Below are positions 23,510 through 35,445 of a DNA stretch of 64,000 nt, piece by piece; position 1 is the first letter of the stretch; the number at the start of each line of letters is the position of its first letter. The DNA lies in the NCBI GenBank assembly GCA_021234155.1, contig JAJEKV010000032.1, positions 2,996,156 through 3,060,155 of the forward strand. The letters are read 5' to 3'. The position numbers and the translations under genes were made by a program. The notes beneath the pieces are model-generated. The model saw only the letters and a list, made by a program, of their open reading frames with translations. It had not been told where the DNA came from and did no database searches. Origin of the DNA: Isoetes taiwanensis. Taxonomy: Eukaryota > Streptophyta > Lycopodiopsida > Isoetales > Isoetaceae.

Positions 23510-24120
23510 ATGTGTCGGGATATCTTTTGGTTGCAAATGAAGAAAACAATTCTGAAAATTCAGAATCTGAGTTTTATGGACCCTGATGTACTTGAAATAA
23601 GGATTGAAAAGCCTCAAAGAAAATCAAGAAAAACAGAAGCTGAAAAATTGATGGAAGATGCCATGGTTGATGTAGAAAATTATGGACGTTCTAGAGAAGG
23701 AAAAGGTAGAAGGTTGATCATCACTGCAGAAGATCCAAAAACTGTTATAATGGCAATTATTGAACCAAATGTACCACATAGTTATGAAGAAGCTATTAAA
23801 GATGTGAATGCTTTAAAATGGAAGCATGCTATGGAAGAAGAATTGAATGCCTTCAAAAGGACTAATACATATAAATGAGTAAAGAGGCCAAAAGGGAAAA
23901 ATATTATTGCCATCAAATGGATCTTCAAAAATAAGCTTTGAGCTTATCGGAAGCTAACAATCTACAAAGCTAGGCTTGTAGCAAAAGGATACTCTCCGAA
24001 AAATTTTTTGACTATGACGAAACATTCTCTCCCATAGTCAAACTTGCAAGCATCAAGATACTCTTGGCATATGCAAATGCAAATTTTCTTTAAAATTTTG
24101 TTGTGTAGCCTTTTCTTTTT
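23510..24120 (+). mobile_element. Ty1/copia polyprotein fragment (RT N-terminal part)
   Basis: The frame at 23510-23878 ends in EPNVPHSYEEAIKDVNALKW followed by HAMEEELNAFKRTNTYK. This is the conserved lead-in to copia reverse transcriptase (normally KWKxAMxEEL then NxTWxLV). After a TGA at 23876-23878, shifted frames read VKRPKGKNIIAIKWIFKNK, then KARLVAKGYS, YDETFSPIVKLASIKILLAYANANF up to about 24090. This is the fingers region of copia RT. The integrase upstream and the catalytic YVDD downstream are missing. It is a truncated, frameshifted relic. Confidence 0.85.
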
Positions 24121-24555
24121 GTTTCTTTATTAAAATTTTGTTGTGTTTTGTTTATTTTTTAGGGCAACCCGTTGTACCATTACTCCATTCGAGAAATTCC
24201 ACTTGCTTTCTTTAAAATTTTGTTGTATTTTGCTTATGCTTATTTTTTAGGGCACCTCACAGAAGATTACTGCTCGTGAAATTTTGCTTTGCCATTAACC
24301 ATCGCTTAAAAATAAGAACTTAACATAAATTTTTGCTCGATCATTTGGGAGTCGCAAAATTTTATAACACCCTGTATTAATTTCTGCTGGATCACTTGGG
24401 AGTCACAAAATTTCATATTTTAGGAGGTACATAGGAAGGATTCAATAAAAGTCGCGGATCCTCTACTTCAGGCCTCGATTTGCCACTTCACGCAGGCTCC
24501 ACTCTGGGTTACTTATATAGGATGTGGGTCTACCTCAGAATTTGCTGGTTGCTTT

Positions 24556-25015
24556 TAAAGGTTAACTTTACCATTGCTAAGTTAACACTAACTCTGAGGA
24601 TTGCCTTCACCAAAGCTAGCTAAAATTTTAGTTAGGGCTTAACTTAACTTAAAAACTATTTCTCAAGCACTCGCTTAGTTTTCAAAAAAATTTGCTAAAA
24701 AAATAACTTAACTAGCTATCCAAATGCTTTCTAACATGTCTGCTAGCCAAAGGCATAAAAAATAATAAGCATTTAATTGCTTAAAGTGACCCTATGAGGT
24801 CATTTAACTTTTAGTGCTAATTTTTAATTTAGTTAACTTTAGTTAATTTTGCTAACTTAACTCAATAAGGTGCTAAGTCAAGTTTAGTTAGTGTTTTTGG
24901 TTAAAAAAAGTTAACTAAATTCTTTTAACTATATTTCTTAACTATATGCTAACTTAACTAGTGGGTGAATGTAAATTTAGTTAAAGTCCATACTTTTAAC
25001 TTAACTTGATCAAGG
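24556..25015. repeat. TTAAC/GTTAA-rich region
   Basis: More than a dozen scattered GTTAACTT, TTAACTTAAC or TAGTTAA motifs in both orientations fill about 460 bases. It starts near GGTTAACTTTACC and ends near TTTTAACTTAACTTGATC. The motif matches the inverted ends of the element at 18387-18643, so this may be one or two decayed members of the same family. Exact ends cannot be set. Confidence 0.5.
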
Positions 25016-25212
25016 GCGTAATGTGTACCCTGTAGAAAGTCTAATTTGTAGTATAGAAAGCTCACAGACCGGGCTTATAGGATAATGACACGCTTAATTT
25101 GTAATATAGATAGGGGACTTGAGAGTTACAAATTCCCAAAATCTGCAGCTATTTCCAAACCCTGCGGCAAGAGGTGTTTAGGAAGAACCAGCCTTGGTTT
25201 AAAGCAAAGCCA

Positions 25213-25246
25213 GAGCTCATATCTTCATCGAGCTCATATCTTCATC
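25213..25246 (+). repeat. Perfect 17-bp tandem pair
   Basis: GAGCTCATATCTTCATC occurs twice in a row. Confidence 0.95.
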
Positions 25247-26007
25247 GGATCATTTGGGTTTTGTAGGAAATTGTAGGCCAAAGATGACCGGATCATTTGG
25301 GTTTTGTAGGAAACTGTAGGCCAGAGATAATTCTTGACATGTTCGCCTACAATCCAACGGAAATAATCCTTTGAGGGACAAGTTTTCCAAACCAAAAAGA
25401 GCATTACCAACTTATCTACCGCAGGTGAATTCCACATTACATTCAAGTGAGATTACTAAGTATTTACATTACATTAAAGTGAAACTACTAAGAAAAGTTA
25501 GCATCTGCTTTCCATATTACTTATTAGATAATGCATTGGAGGAAACAAAAGTGAGAAGCGGCAACAATTTTAATTGGAAACTGTAGGCCAGAGATGATTC
25601 TTGACGGGTTCGTCTAAAACCGGATCATTTGAGTTTTGTAGGAAACTGTAGGCCAGAGATGATTCTTGAGGACAGGTTCATCTAAAACCAGATCATTTGG
25701 GTTTTGTAGGAAACTGTACGCCAGAGATGATTCTTGACAGGTTCGCCTGCAATCCAACGCCTGCAATCCAACGAAAATAATCCTCCGAGGGAAAAGTTTC
25801 CCAAACCAAGAAGAGCATTGCCAACTTATTTACCGCAGGTGAATTCCACATTACTTTCAAGTGAGATTACTAAGTATTTAGATTACATTAAGGTGAAACT
25901 ACTAAGAAAAGTTAACAACTGCTTTCCATGTTTTCCATATTACTTGTTAGATATAGACATGCGTTGGAGGAAACAAAAGTGAAAAGCGGCAACAATTTTA
26001 ATTGGTA
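25246..26007 (+). repeat. Compound tandem repeat abutting P0 3' end
   Basis: A short unit (GATCATTTGGGTTTTGTAGG, AAACTGTAGGCCAGAGATGA) recurs about five times, near 25247, 25291, 25575, 25622 and 25690. A longer unit beginning GCAATCCAACG and running through ACCGCAGGTGAATTCCACAT to GGCAACAATTTTAATTGG occurs twice (about 25350-25582 and 25758-26007). Frames within the two long units (25371-25586, 25734-25982) are paralogous to each other but resemble no protein I know, and differ by gaps that are not multiples of three. The second long unit ends about 43 bases from the P0 stop codon. Confidence 0.85.
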
Positions 26008-26049
26008 TTTCTAGAAACACAAAAAAGTGTTACACGATTGAAAACTTTT

Positions 26050-27346
26050 TTAGTCAAACAAACTGAAACCCATATCATCATCTGATTCCTCTTCAGGCTC
26101 GGCCTTTTTAGGCTCCTCCTCTTTCTCTACAGCAGCTGCTGGAGCAGCACCAGCACTTACAGCAACTGGAGCTGCAGCAACAGCAAACTTGGATGGATCC
26201 TGTAGAAAGCAAAGCATAAGAAGAAAGGCTATTGATGCTCACCAAAACCTACTAAGATAATATAACGTTACTCACCTTCAAAAATTCTTTAACCTGATCT
26301 GCCTGTGGATATGAATATTCTGTTGCAAGGGCAACTGAAAGAACATTTTTATACGAATTGACGAAGAAATGGGCAGCTGCTGCCAAAGTAGGGTACCCTA
26401 CTGCCAATGACAATGCAGCCACCATTGAAACACCAGAAGAGAACTTAGCCATCAGATCATCCTCAGTCAAGTCAAGGACTGCAGGATCAAAAACTGAACC
26501 ATCGTCATATACCATTTGAACTATCAAACCATAAGAAAATGGACGAATGCCAAGCTTTGCAAGCAAAGCTGCCTCAGATGAACCAACTTTATCTCCTTTT
26601 TTAATCAGATCCACATTGGACACAATTTCCACAGTTCCCTTATTAATCTTTGTGGGGATGTTAAGAACCTGTATAGAGGAATTAATTAATAACCAACCAT
26701 TTTGCAGAAAAACGGACACAACCTCTTGGATGCTCTACGATAGTACAAACCTGGAAGAAGGACGTTTGAGAAGGATCAAGCCCAGTGTTTCCAGGAGGTA
26801 TGGTCACATCAATTGGGGCTACAAGCCCAACACGAGCAGGTGCACCCACCTATAAAACCATATACCAGACCCATTAAAAAAAATTTAAAAACCGAACAAT
26901 TGCATCTAAACAAAGAATATAATGAAAAATTCCACTAAGCACCATACCTTGTACTTGGCAACTTCTTCTCTGACTTCCTTTAGATCCCCTTTTGTAAAAA
27001 TAAGTCCCACGTTGCCCTGTAGCAGCATACATGATACACTAAAATGCGGGTTTACGTTAACTTATAACAAACAAGAAATAGAACATACCACGAGAAGAGG
27101 CATCAGATTCAAAACAGCTGTATTTCCAGTTTTCTCTGCGTAAACTCGAATGGTTCTTTTCATCATGGTATTCTTCCCCATAAGAACGACAGATTCTGGC
27201 CTTAAACCCTTCCTGATTTGCTGCATTTGAGTAGACCCAACATTATCCGCTACACAGATCAAAGCCTTGGAGTACTCCTCCAAAAGCTCACACATCTTCC
27301 TGTCATAAGCCTGCTTTTTTTCGGCTTTCGTTCCCTTGAAACCCAT
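26050..27346 (-). CDS. RPP0: 60S acidic ribosomal protein P0 (uL10), five exons
   Basis: Encodes the P0 (uL10) base of the 60S ribosomal stalk, which binds 28S rRNA and carries P1/P2 dimers to recruit translation factors. Exons: 27089-27346, 26948-27016, 26751-26849, 26276-26668 and 26050-26199. All four introns (72, 98, 82 and 76 bases) are GT-AG, and every junction is in phase 0. The joined product is 322 residues, the normal family length. Start [11 protein letters not shown] fits the family; an in-frame ATG at 27449-27451 lies at the TATA box and is rejected. Visible blocks: [94 protein letters not shown]. An Ala-rich hinge and acidic tail end in [11 protein letters not shown], the stalk peptide. 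The residue after LLPLL, usually Q, is V. No frameshift. The only clearly functional protein gene here. Confidence 0.97.
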
Positions 27347-27427
27347 TTTGCTTAATACACGAGCAACGAACTGAACAAGAAACGGGGACCAAGCCCAAGA
27401 ACTCCTCCGGCAAGGCTGTTTAACCCA

Positions 27428-27457
27428 AAACCCTAACCCTAAACTCTCCAATTTATA
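27428..27457 (-). promoter_or_regulatory. P0 core promoter: TATA box and telo-box
   Basis: On the minus strand CTATAAATT (TATAAAT at 27451-27457) is followed at 27428-27443 by TTTAGGGTTAGGGTTT, a double telo-box. Telo-boxes (AAACCCTAA) near the transcription start are characteristic of plant translation-machinery genes. A TGGGCT site-II-like hexamer lies further down at 27392-27397, probably in the leader. A start near 27425 would give a leader of about 78 bases. Confidence 0.8.
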
Positions 27458-27459
27458 GG

Positions 27460-29990
27460 CTTAGGGCGAAATCAAATTATGGACATTTTTTTTACTTCCA
27501 ACCTATCTCACCTAGGTTGCCCAAAGTCCAGTGATCGCACCCTTTTTCAGAAGCAACACCGCCTGTATAAACTTTTAGGGGGCACAATGTTGACAAAATT
27601 TTCCACTTCGTCGTAGTCTTGCAAGTTTTTACGCCAGAGAGAGGGTGCAATTTCAAATCAACTAGAGCCCTAGCCTCATTTTCTAGCAAGGATTTCATTG
27701 GGATCAATTCTAATTCCATTTATACAAATATGGCTTATGATATCACGAACTTGACTTCCTTTTAATCTACAACAGCATTACCATGATTTGTTATTCTATC
27801 TCTCTCATGACATGCCATGTTCATAGTCTCTGACATTATTATAGATAAAGAAAGCATATAAGCGAAATAAAAGCAAAACAAATATCTTGAGATTCATCTT
27901 GAATGTGGCTGGATCACATGAACTCTTATCACTACCTATATAAAGCAGTGTAATTTGTTCTCATTAAAAATTCACTTCTAATATTCCTGGGCTGAGACGA
28001 GCCCACAGGTTGCCACGTCTATTTATTTAGGCCTTTCTAAAATAAGAGGAGAAAATTGTTGTCGCCATTATCGTCCTTTCTCCGGGTCGAAGAAACCCAT
28101 TACGCTTATGGTCGACCTAAGGCACCTCGCTCACTGCTCACGCATCGCCAGCCTGGATGCAAGCAATGATCCCAAGAAGTTATCGCTTGAGCTGGAGGCC
28201 GCCATGGGGCTTCGGGCCGAACGTGATATTTAGATTTTGGTCGAGTTTTACCCACATTCGGTTTTCCTTCATGGATGCAGGTCCTTTGAGATAAGTTGCA
28301 ATGTCATTTGGGGTGAATCCTTGCACTGGCTAACCGGCCAATCGGGTGATTGTGCATTCACGCAGGCGCCTTCAATTCAAGAGGGGCTTAACGGCCATGG
28401 GCTTCATTGTTCATGTTTTCTTCTTTCCTTTGTGCGCATTTCCCGCTTTGTCTTTCAAAGTCGTGATTTTGATTGTTCTTTCTATTTTCTTACCATATAG
28501 TTTTCAATATGTTTCCTTAAGATTTATGTGCGTAGCAAAGTGGAAACGCCTTTGCATTTCGCATCTAAAAGGGCGCTTCTTCTTGGGGAAAGATTCACAT
28601 ATGCAAAGCTCGAGCTATTCTATGCATGGTTGGGACCATTATTGTTGTGTTTGGAGATACAAATAATAGTTGTTCAGACAAACCTCGGCCCAATATTAGG
28701 GGATCCGGGATTTGTTTGCTCCGGCTTATTCTATGCCATAAAATGACTTTGATACGCAAAAAAGTTTCCAAAGGATGAAGATAATAGCCAGCGAGCACCG
28801 CTTCTTCCTAGGTTATGTTGGACTTTCAATGCACTATTATTTTTCCCCATTATTCTTATATTGCACTTTTTACACGAAAGGGAACCATTTCACGTGCTTT
28901 CACCAAAACAGCTTTGGCATCATCATTGCAAAAGGTATGCGTAAACACAATTTTGTTGTATTTATAGGTACTTAATCTTTCTAATCAATGTAGCCGGGTA
29001 GAAGTGTTTCTTTGGTTAATTCTCCACACATACCTCCCAAATTTTTCATCTATACGTAAATACCCGCTACTTAACTTGGGAAAAACATGTTGCAATGAGG
29101 CCTTCTCCGAGAACCCATAAAAATGGTTGGCTCCACTGGCTTTGCGCCTTCCCATCCTTTTTGTTCTTTGACATGATCGGGATTCTGTCGCAAAGCATGG
29201 CATAAGGCACTGCGAAGAAAATGAAGCAGTTGATCTAGAGGTCCCATCCCAGAGGTGTACACAAGATCAATGATGGAATCCTTGCAGAAGACACACCCTT
29301 CACTCTCACATCCGAGCGAAGTTCTCGCTAGCCATGTTTGGTAATCGCGAAAGAATGCCAAACATTTTGAGAATACCATGATAAAGAAACACCTGACAAA
29401 CTTAAAGAGAGTAATTGGTCTCTGAGCAAAGATCTAGAACATGGAATAAAAATAATCTGGCTAAGGTTAGCCAAATGGTTATTTTGTAGCAGCTTTTGCC
29501 AAGAAAAACGGCTTAAAGTAAATGGAAAAATGCCCAAAAAAAGAAAATTTTAGCCCAATTTTTGCCACTAAGTGAGTTTTTAGGTTGAATAGCCAAACCT
29601 TTACCTCCGCATATATCCATCGACATCGACATTAAACCTAAGATAGAATGGTCTTGGAAAAAAATGGATAGATTAGCCGAATTCAACACCAATGTATGTA
29701 TTAACTTTAAGAAATTTCAAATGGGTTTACATTTTTCTTTTTCTTTTTCCACTTTCTTCGCTCCAAGTACAAAGTTGAAGCATTAGAGGAAGCGAAGGAA
29801 GGAAGAAAGGTACTTTATCGTCTAATGAGACCAATCGCCTATGGGACCCATCACAAAACGCGCCAGTTTGACATCGCCTCGACAAAAACCTCTTCGCTCA
29901 AGGGTTTTCGAGGGAAAACTGCGGGCAAAGAATCACCGGGCCGACAAACCGTAAGCAATCATATAAAATGCGTAAAGATCCTAATATATA
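27460..29990. other. Intergenic stretch upstream of P0
   Basis: No firm gene. The minus frame 27492-27719 shows no known motif. At 28109-28233 a plus-strand frame of 41 codons (start MVDLRHLAHCSRIASLD, end GLRAERDI, then TAG) has a protein-like composition and follows a pyrimidine-rich leader; it could be an exon, but no donor site or neighbouring exon was found and I do not recognise the family. Other frames at 28237-29537 overlap on both strands. Confidence 0.4.
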
Positions 29991-32900
29991 TTGGGCCATG
30001 CACTACCCCAGAGTGCCTAGTCACGGACAGCCAAAGGGGTAAAGGTGACCTCGCGAAGTCCGCGACTGATGTATGACCCTGTGGCATCGCATCGACGGTG
30101 TTCATCACAAATGCAAGGGCATGTCCTACTGCATTCAGGAGCTGCGATTCGGCCCTGGATCCGGACCGAACGTACTGGCAACTCGAAAGTGTGAGACTCA
30201 TCCTCACTGGCACCCGCTTGATGCTGATCGATGAGTTCGCCTGGCGCAAGTTCCCAATCCACCGCCTCGCCTCGGTTTAAGATGGTGGGGCACTGCGCGT
30301 AATGGAGGCAATGAGTCTCATAAGCCAGGCGCGTACCGGGAACGCTAGAGCTGTGGGCCCCGCTAACACCTGCTGATGTGCTCCCTTTGTAATGGGCCAT
30401 TTTGACCTCGCTTCTAGATAATGGGGTCCTGAGCTGCTGTTGAAACAAGCATTCAGTACCTGCCAGTCGCTTCACGATCGTCACAAGGCCTGTCAGACAA
30501 AGATCCGGTGGTTCTCAAGATCTATCCGGGCGAATCATCGATCTCTCTTCTTGGCTCCTCCAACAAAGTCTTTCCTAAGCCGCGACTCATGGCTACGGGC
30601 AAGCTGAAAAGGGAGCCGAAGCATCACCATAGTAACTACTTTTCAAAATAGACGATGTGTCGGTCATATTGGCTGCCCGCCGTTTAAGAATCCGCTTCGC
30701 AGTTAGACCGATAGGGGACTGAAGGTTTCACCCTGCGTTCGCCAAAATGCCTCGCGACTGCCTAAAGTCATTCCAGTCGCCAAAGAGACGACCGCCCCCA
30801 AACCTCTAATTCCCGCATTGTATGATTGTGCCGACTGCCCTAATGTGATGTGACCGATGGCCCCAATCATATATAGCTCACTGGTGACTGTTGTTCTATG
30901 GCATAAAGCGCTTCCAAATACAATCTTCAAGTAGTTGATAGACGCCTCCCAAATGGAGCGAGAGGGGAACTCCACCCTAGGTAATTTGTGGCTGACGCCC
31001 GCCGTGCTGTCCCCCGGTATGTGAGTGCAGGAGGCATGGGGTGACGGAAGAGGATATGAGAACCAATTCTGGTCTTACGATTGACGCCGCGATGTCCGTA
31101 GGCCCGACAAAATGTGTCTAGGGTATCCAGTGAGATCAGATAGCTTCGGGTGTATTGTGCCAACATCGCCCGGTGATAGATGAGCTGTATGATGACCTCG
31201 CGTAAAAGTCGTATGCCATCCCCATGCTCGCAGAAGCCGTGGCTCTTAACCGGACAATGTAGAGGCCAAAAGTGTTACGGTGAGGGGCACCGCCTTAATT
31301 CCGATAACAATGTGGTGAATGCTATTCGCCAATGCGATCCTCGCTAAAACAACAACTCTCATACAACTCAGATATGGTATCTCGCGACAAAGTAGCCGAG
31401 CCCTGACGCAGCTCTAGCCTACGCGGGATCAGGACAAGTTTCCTTTAAGTCCATAAAGGCAATACAGTCCACGGGCGGATTCCTACTGCTCTTCAATCAA
31501 GGTCTGGCAGCCAGAAAGATATGGTCAATCGCTGGAGTGGCGCGGGTCGGTACCGCCTCTGCGGTGAGGTGGCCTCGTATTATCCACGCCGCCGCCATTA
31601 ACCGCCGGGCCGAGAATGCCACTTGCGTAACATCGAATCATCTATGATCGTCCTGGTGAATTGGTCGACAAAGGTGGGTCACTTTGTGAATGTAACCCCG
31701 CCAGGTGGTCCATTGCTCCGGGAAACCTCCGCAATGCTCTGAATTGTGGCAGTGAGGACGGCGACAAGCTACCGCCTTCCACTTGAGGTTCCGCCCGTAT
31801 CGAGGTCACCGGCCCCCATTAGCTAGCCGCTGCAGCGCTCCTCCTCAACATCCCGGCCCACGAACCAATGGGGCCATCCCGTGGGTATGGGCGCATCGCT
31901 GCCCCCTCAAGGGTCATAGACGCCGCAGTAATCGCTCCCACCGCCTCGCGTGTGATGTCCCCGTAGGGTCGGCTGGCCTTCAAGCACTAAAAGGTTCGAA
32001 GGAGGATGCGTCCGAAGCAGTCAACATCTCCCTCGATAAAGCTATAAGGTACCGCTTTGTGTCCTTCTCGATGGGCTGTAATTGCGGTGGTGGCCCCGCA
32101 AGCCGGTACCGGATCCGCATCGTGACTGAGCTGTCAGCTATGCTCTTTACCGCATCAAAACCATCTGCTACGAGGGAATGTTGGCTTCACCTCGAGCGCG
32201 GCGTAACCGCCAAAAGCACCGTCCGGCCGCATCCCGTAATAAGTCGCCTTTGGTCCGGCTCGTCGGCTTAGTGAGGTCTCAGATTCATCGAGGGCGCCCA
32301 GAGCATTCCCATGAAGTCCTTCCTCACCGCTTTGCTAATCGGTCTCAACCGAGGGGATCTGCCAGGGGTCGGTATAGTTCAAAGCGCTCACCAGTCCAAA
32401 TAAAGTGGAGGACTGAATGATTTTCCTATCCCGATCGTCTGCGTCTTACCCGGAACGACCGATGAGATGCATATCTTGCGAACTACAAGCACATAGTTCA
32501 TCACATCAGACCTCCCCGATTGTCCCGTCTGCGATGTGCACTTCATGGTGAATCGCCACCGGAAAGGCCATTGCAAATTATCAAGTCAAAATGCCACATA
32601 CAGAGCAACCGGTTCACAAAGCGGCGACTACCGCCATCCGGACTACACAAGCATTGGCGTAGTCATAGACATCGTCGTACCGGGGTCATAAGTCGCATGG
32701 GCTGCTCTACTCGCCCAAGAAGGACGACCTCTACCTAACCGCTGATGCCGGCCAGATGTCATCATATAGGATCGACATACGTCCATCCTATCCGCGATCG
32801 TGGGTGGTCGCTATAGAAGGTGCCGTCATGCGGAGGGAAATACCAGCGCCGAAAAGAGGGCTGCCACCGGGTATTATTATGCAATAACGCAACCCGGCAC

Positions 32901-34975
32901 CGGGTCAGGTGGTTCCGGTTCTATTCTCCTCGGAGGGTAAACTCAATGTGCCAAGGTTGTCCCAGAGTAGCAAGCCACTCCACCATGACCCCGGGCTGTC
33001 CTGGTATTGTGCATTGAAGACCGAAATGTTGGTAACCCAGAACGTAGCATGTAACGAAGATGTCTCTACGTCTCCATGAGGAAGATGAGGATCCATACCG
33101 GGTTGCCACTCTGAAAGTTCGATCGGTCTCCTTCGCCAAGGGAAGTTTTCCTCGATAATCTTAAGGAGACTCACCCGAGGTACAATTCCTATTTGTCGTT
33201 AGGATGGTATGTACTCGAAGTCGCAGGGGAGTGACTCGGAAGCGTGAGGCCGAAAGGAGAAGTAGATGGAGCTTTAGGCAAGATGTGGTCAGAGGGCGTA
33301 CCGGTGGGAGCGGAGTAGGAGCGTGGAGAAGGGGCCGGGTAGAAGTGGCGGCCGCTGCGCTGCGGGTTGGGCCGCGGTCTGCAGTTGTTCCGAAAATGCA
33401 TCCCCGCCGAACCAACTCTCGCCAAGACTCGCTGGCTTAAATGCCCCACCTCGACAACCCTGGCCCCGCGTCTCCTCGTACCGCGACGCGTGTGAGGTCC
33501 CTAATTCAATTAATGTGGATGTCCCCTTCAACATCCGGGTTCCGCTAATATGGCATCACCACGACCCGCAGAACCGCTAAACCGCTGAATACGACAACGC
33601 GGGCCACTACCGGGCCACGAAGCCCTTGGCGCGCTCGCTAAGCCGAGAAATGGAATCGTCTCGGAATGCTTCAACTGGACAGAATGTGTTCTGGATGTTG
33701 TGGGCGACTCTCCCCGGCCGTTTCGCATGCCTCGAACTACCGGGGATTAGGGTCTTCCGCCAAGGCCTCGAGTTCGGGCGGCCAAGGCGGCCCAAGGTGG
33801 GCGGCGTCGCAACTCGTGGGCCGGGGTGGTGGTGGTGGCTGGCGTGGAGGACCGGAGTGTGGCCGGGTGGCGCGGAGTGGCTGGAGAGCGCGCAGCGGCG
33901 CGGGCGTGGCTACGGCTGCGGAGGCCGTATGATAGCGCTCCGAGCCGCCGCTCTCGCCCCTCGGGTGGTTTCGGGAGCAATGCCTCTTCTGCGTAGCCTC
34001 GGCCGCCGCTTGGCTATCTCCCCGCCTCGCATCGGCCGCAATTTCACTATGAACCTTGCAGGGAGACCCCGGGTTCGCCTGGTGGATGGCTGCCCGCGAA
34101 CTCGGAGCTCCGTGCCTGGAAAAGTAGCGCAGGAGCCGCGTTTCGGCCCCGCCATCGGGGCCGAGGGTCGCTTGTCGTCTGGATCTTACTCAAGATCCCG
34201 GTTGCGGAACCGGGTCAGTTCGCAGAGCACTCGTAGCTCCCGTGCCATGGTGGTGGTATCGCCTACCGGGATCAAGCCGGCATTACTGCGACCATCGCCT
34301 CCTGCATTGCGCCGGGCCCTCTCCTCGCGTGGTCATGGTGTCCGTGAGTGATGAACACAGGCTCAGGCGCCCTCCGCATGTCGTAATTCTCCTCGGCTCG
34401 CCTCCGGCCACCGGCGGTGCAAGGCCAAGGCCATCTTCCCACATGTACTGCAGGCGGGGTTCTAAGCCCTGATACCGCTCTTCTCGACCTCGATTTGCCT
34501 TTGAGCACATGGATGCCGAGGACTCCATCTCCACCGCCATGCCTGCACCGGCATTCCCAATACGAGCACCGTTAGCCTCCATTCCCGCTTTGATCGGCTC
34601 CACCGCCGAGGCGTGAGTTCCTATGTGGTCCGAGTAATTAATCCCTTCCTACGGGCCGCCTCACCGAGGGGCCTTAGTCTGGGGCCCGAGCCTCCTTCTC
34701 ATGGAGGACACTGGCCCATGATGGTCACATTTGACCCGCGAAAGTACGGGGCCCCTCGCCTTTGGGTTTCCCAGGCCGCCCATCTTCCGCGGGCCAAGGA
34801 CTCCCAAAGTTTGAGGGGGTCTCCCTCGGCCGCTGAAAGGGTGCCTAGAATTGAATTTGGGACTCAAGAACGCCGGGCAGCAGCACCTTTTGGGCTGGGG
34901 CCACCAAACCCCAAGTGGTGGGCGTGGGTGCTCTGGCAGGCTTCTAGCTGAAAGCCCAAATAACACCCTAGGTGC
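29990..34975. other. GC-rich island, unclassified
   Basis: G and C rise clearly above the AT-rich flanks, most strongly at 33.2-34.9 kb. Because stops are rare in GC-rich DNA, long frames occur on both strands: 30017-30484 minus, 31783-32271 plus, 33626-34351 plus (241 codons) and 34661-35056 minus. None contains a motif I recognise, and they overlap each other in antisense. One phrase near 31644 (SMIVLVNWSTKVGHFV in one frame) resembles an integrase core block (normally like IMVVVDRLTKVGHF). The island may be a heavily decayed LTR retrotransposon, but no second domain confirms it. Confidence 0.5.
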
Positions 34976-35071
34976 CCACCACCTTTGACTTTGACTTGAC
35001 CCATCACACCGCTTCTCATAGGTCTTCTTCCAAAGCTTTGTACAACACGACACCATTTAACATGCTAACGC

Positions 35072-35105
35072 TTCTAATCTATCACACGCTTCTCATAGAT
35101 TAGAA
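35072..35105. repeat. Perfect 11-bp inverted repeat
   Basis: TTCTAATCTAT at 35072-35082 and its reverse complement at 35095-35105 enclose a 12-base spacer. It lies just outside the GC-rich island. A nearby direct repeat of CGCTTCTCATAG (about 35010 and 35088) overlaps one arm. Confidence 0.85.
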
Positions 35106-35195
35106 TAGAACATCAACACAATTATTACCAGATGCCAATCCATCATAGGTGGGGGTTTTGAGGGTCTAAAGTCCGAGGGGTTCTCCGGCCTACTT

Positions 35196-35445
35196 CAAGG
35201 TGCTGAATCCAAATTTGGGGCTCCTGAAGGCTGCGGAGCCTTTGGGGGGGTTTGGGGGTTTGGGTCTAGAGAGAGATTGTAAAACCCTAGAGAGAGAAAA
35301 AGCCGAAGGGGCAAATCAAGGGGGTCTATGCAAGGGGAGGAGGGCGCCTAGAGAGAGGGAGCCGGGCTACCGTGAGGGCTTAGAGAATAGAAAGAAAAAA
35401 AAAAAAAATTAAGGAATAGAAAGAAAAAAAAAAGAAAAGGAACAA
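35196..35445 (+). other. Purine-rich tract
   Basis: Long runs of G, GAGAGAGA and AAGAAAAAA dominate, including AAACCCTAGAGAGAG near 35282 and a repeated GGAATAGAAAGAAAAAAAA-like phrase near 35390 and 35413. The open frame 35200-35412 is a by-product of this composition. It looks like a leader or LTR-edge tract, but no adjoining gene supports this. Confidence 0.5.

Noticed and set aside
26547-26855. 102-codon plus-strand frame
   Set aside because: Antisense shadow of P0 exons 3 and 4.
27347-27451. N-terminal extension of P0 from an upstream in-frame ATG
   Set aside because: The extra 35 residues coincide with the TATA box, telo-box and leader, and the family starts at [11 protein letters not shown].
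31640-31690. Integrase-like phrase in the GC-rich island as proof of a Ty3/gypsy element
   Set aside because: Only one short block matches; no zinc-binding region, RT or RNase H could be read nearby.
33626-34351. 241-codon plus-strand frame in the GC-rich island
   Set aside because: Highest length in the window but arginine-, proline- and glycine-rich, with equally open antisense frames and no motif; explained by scarce stops in GC-rich DNA.
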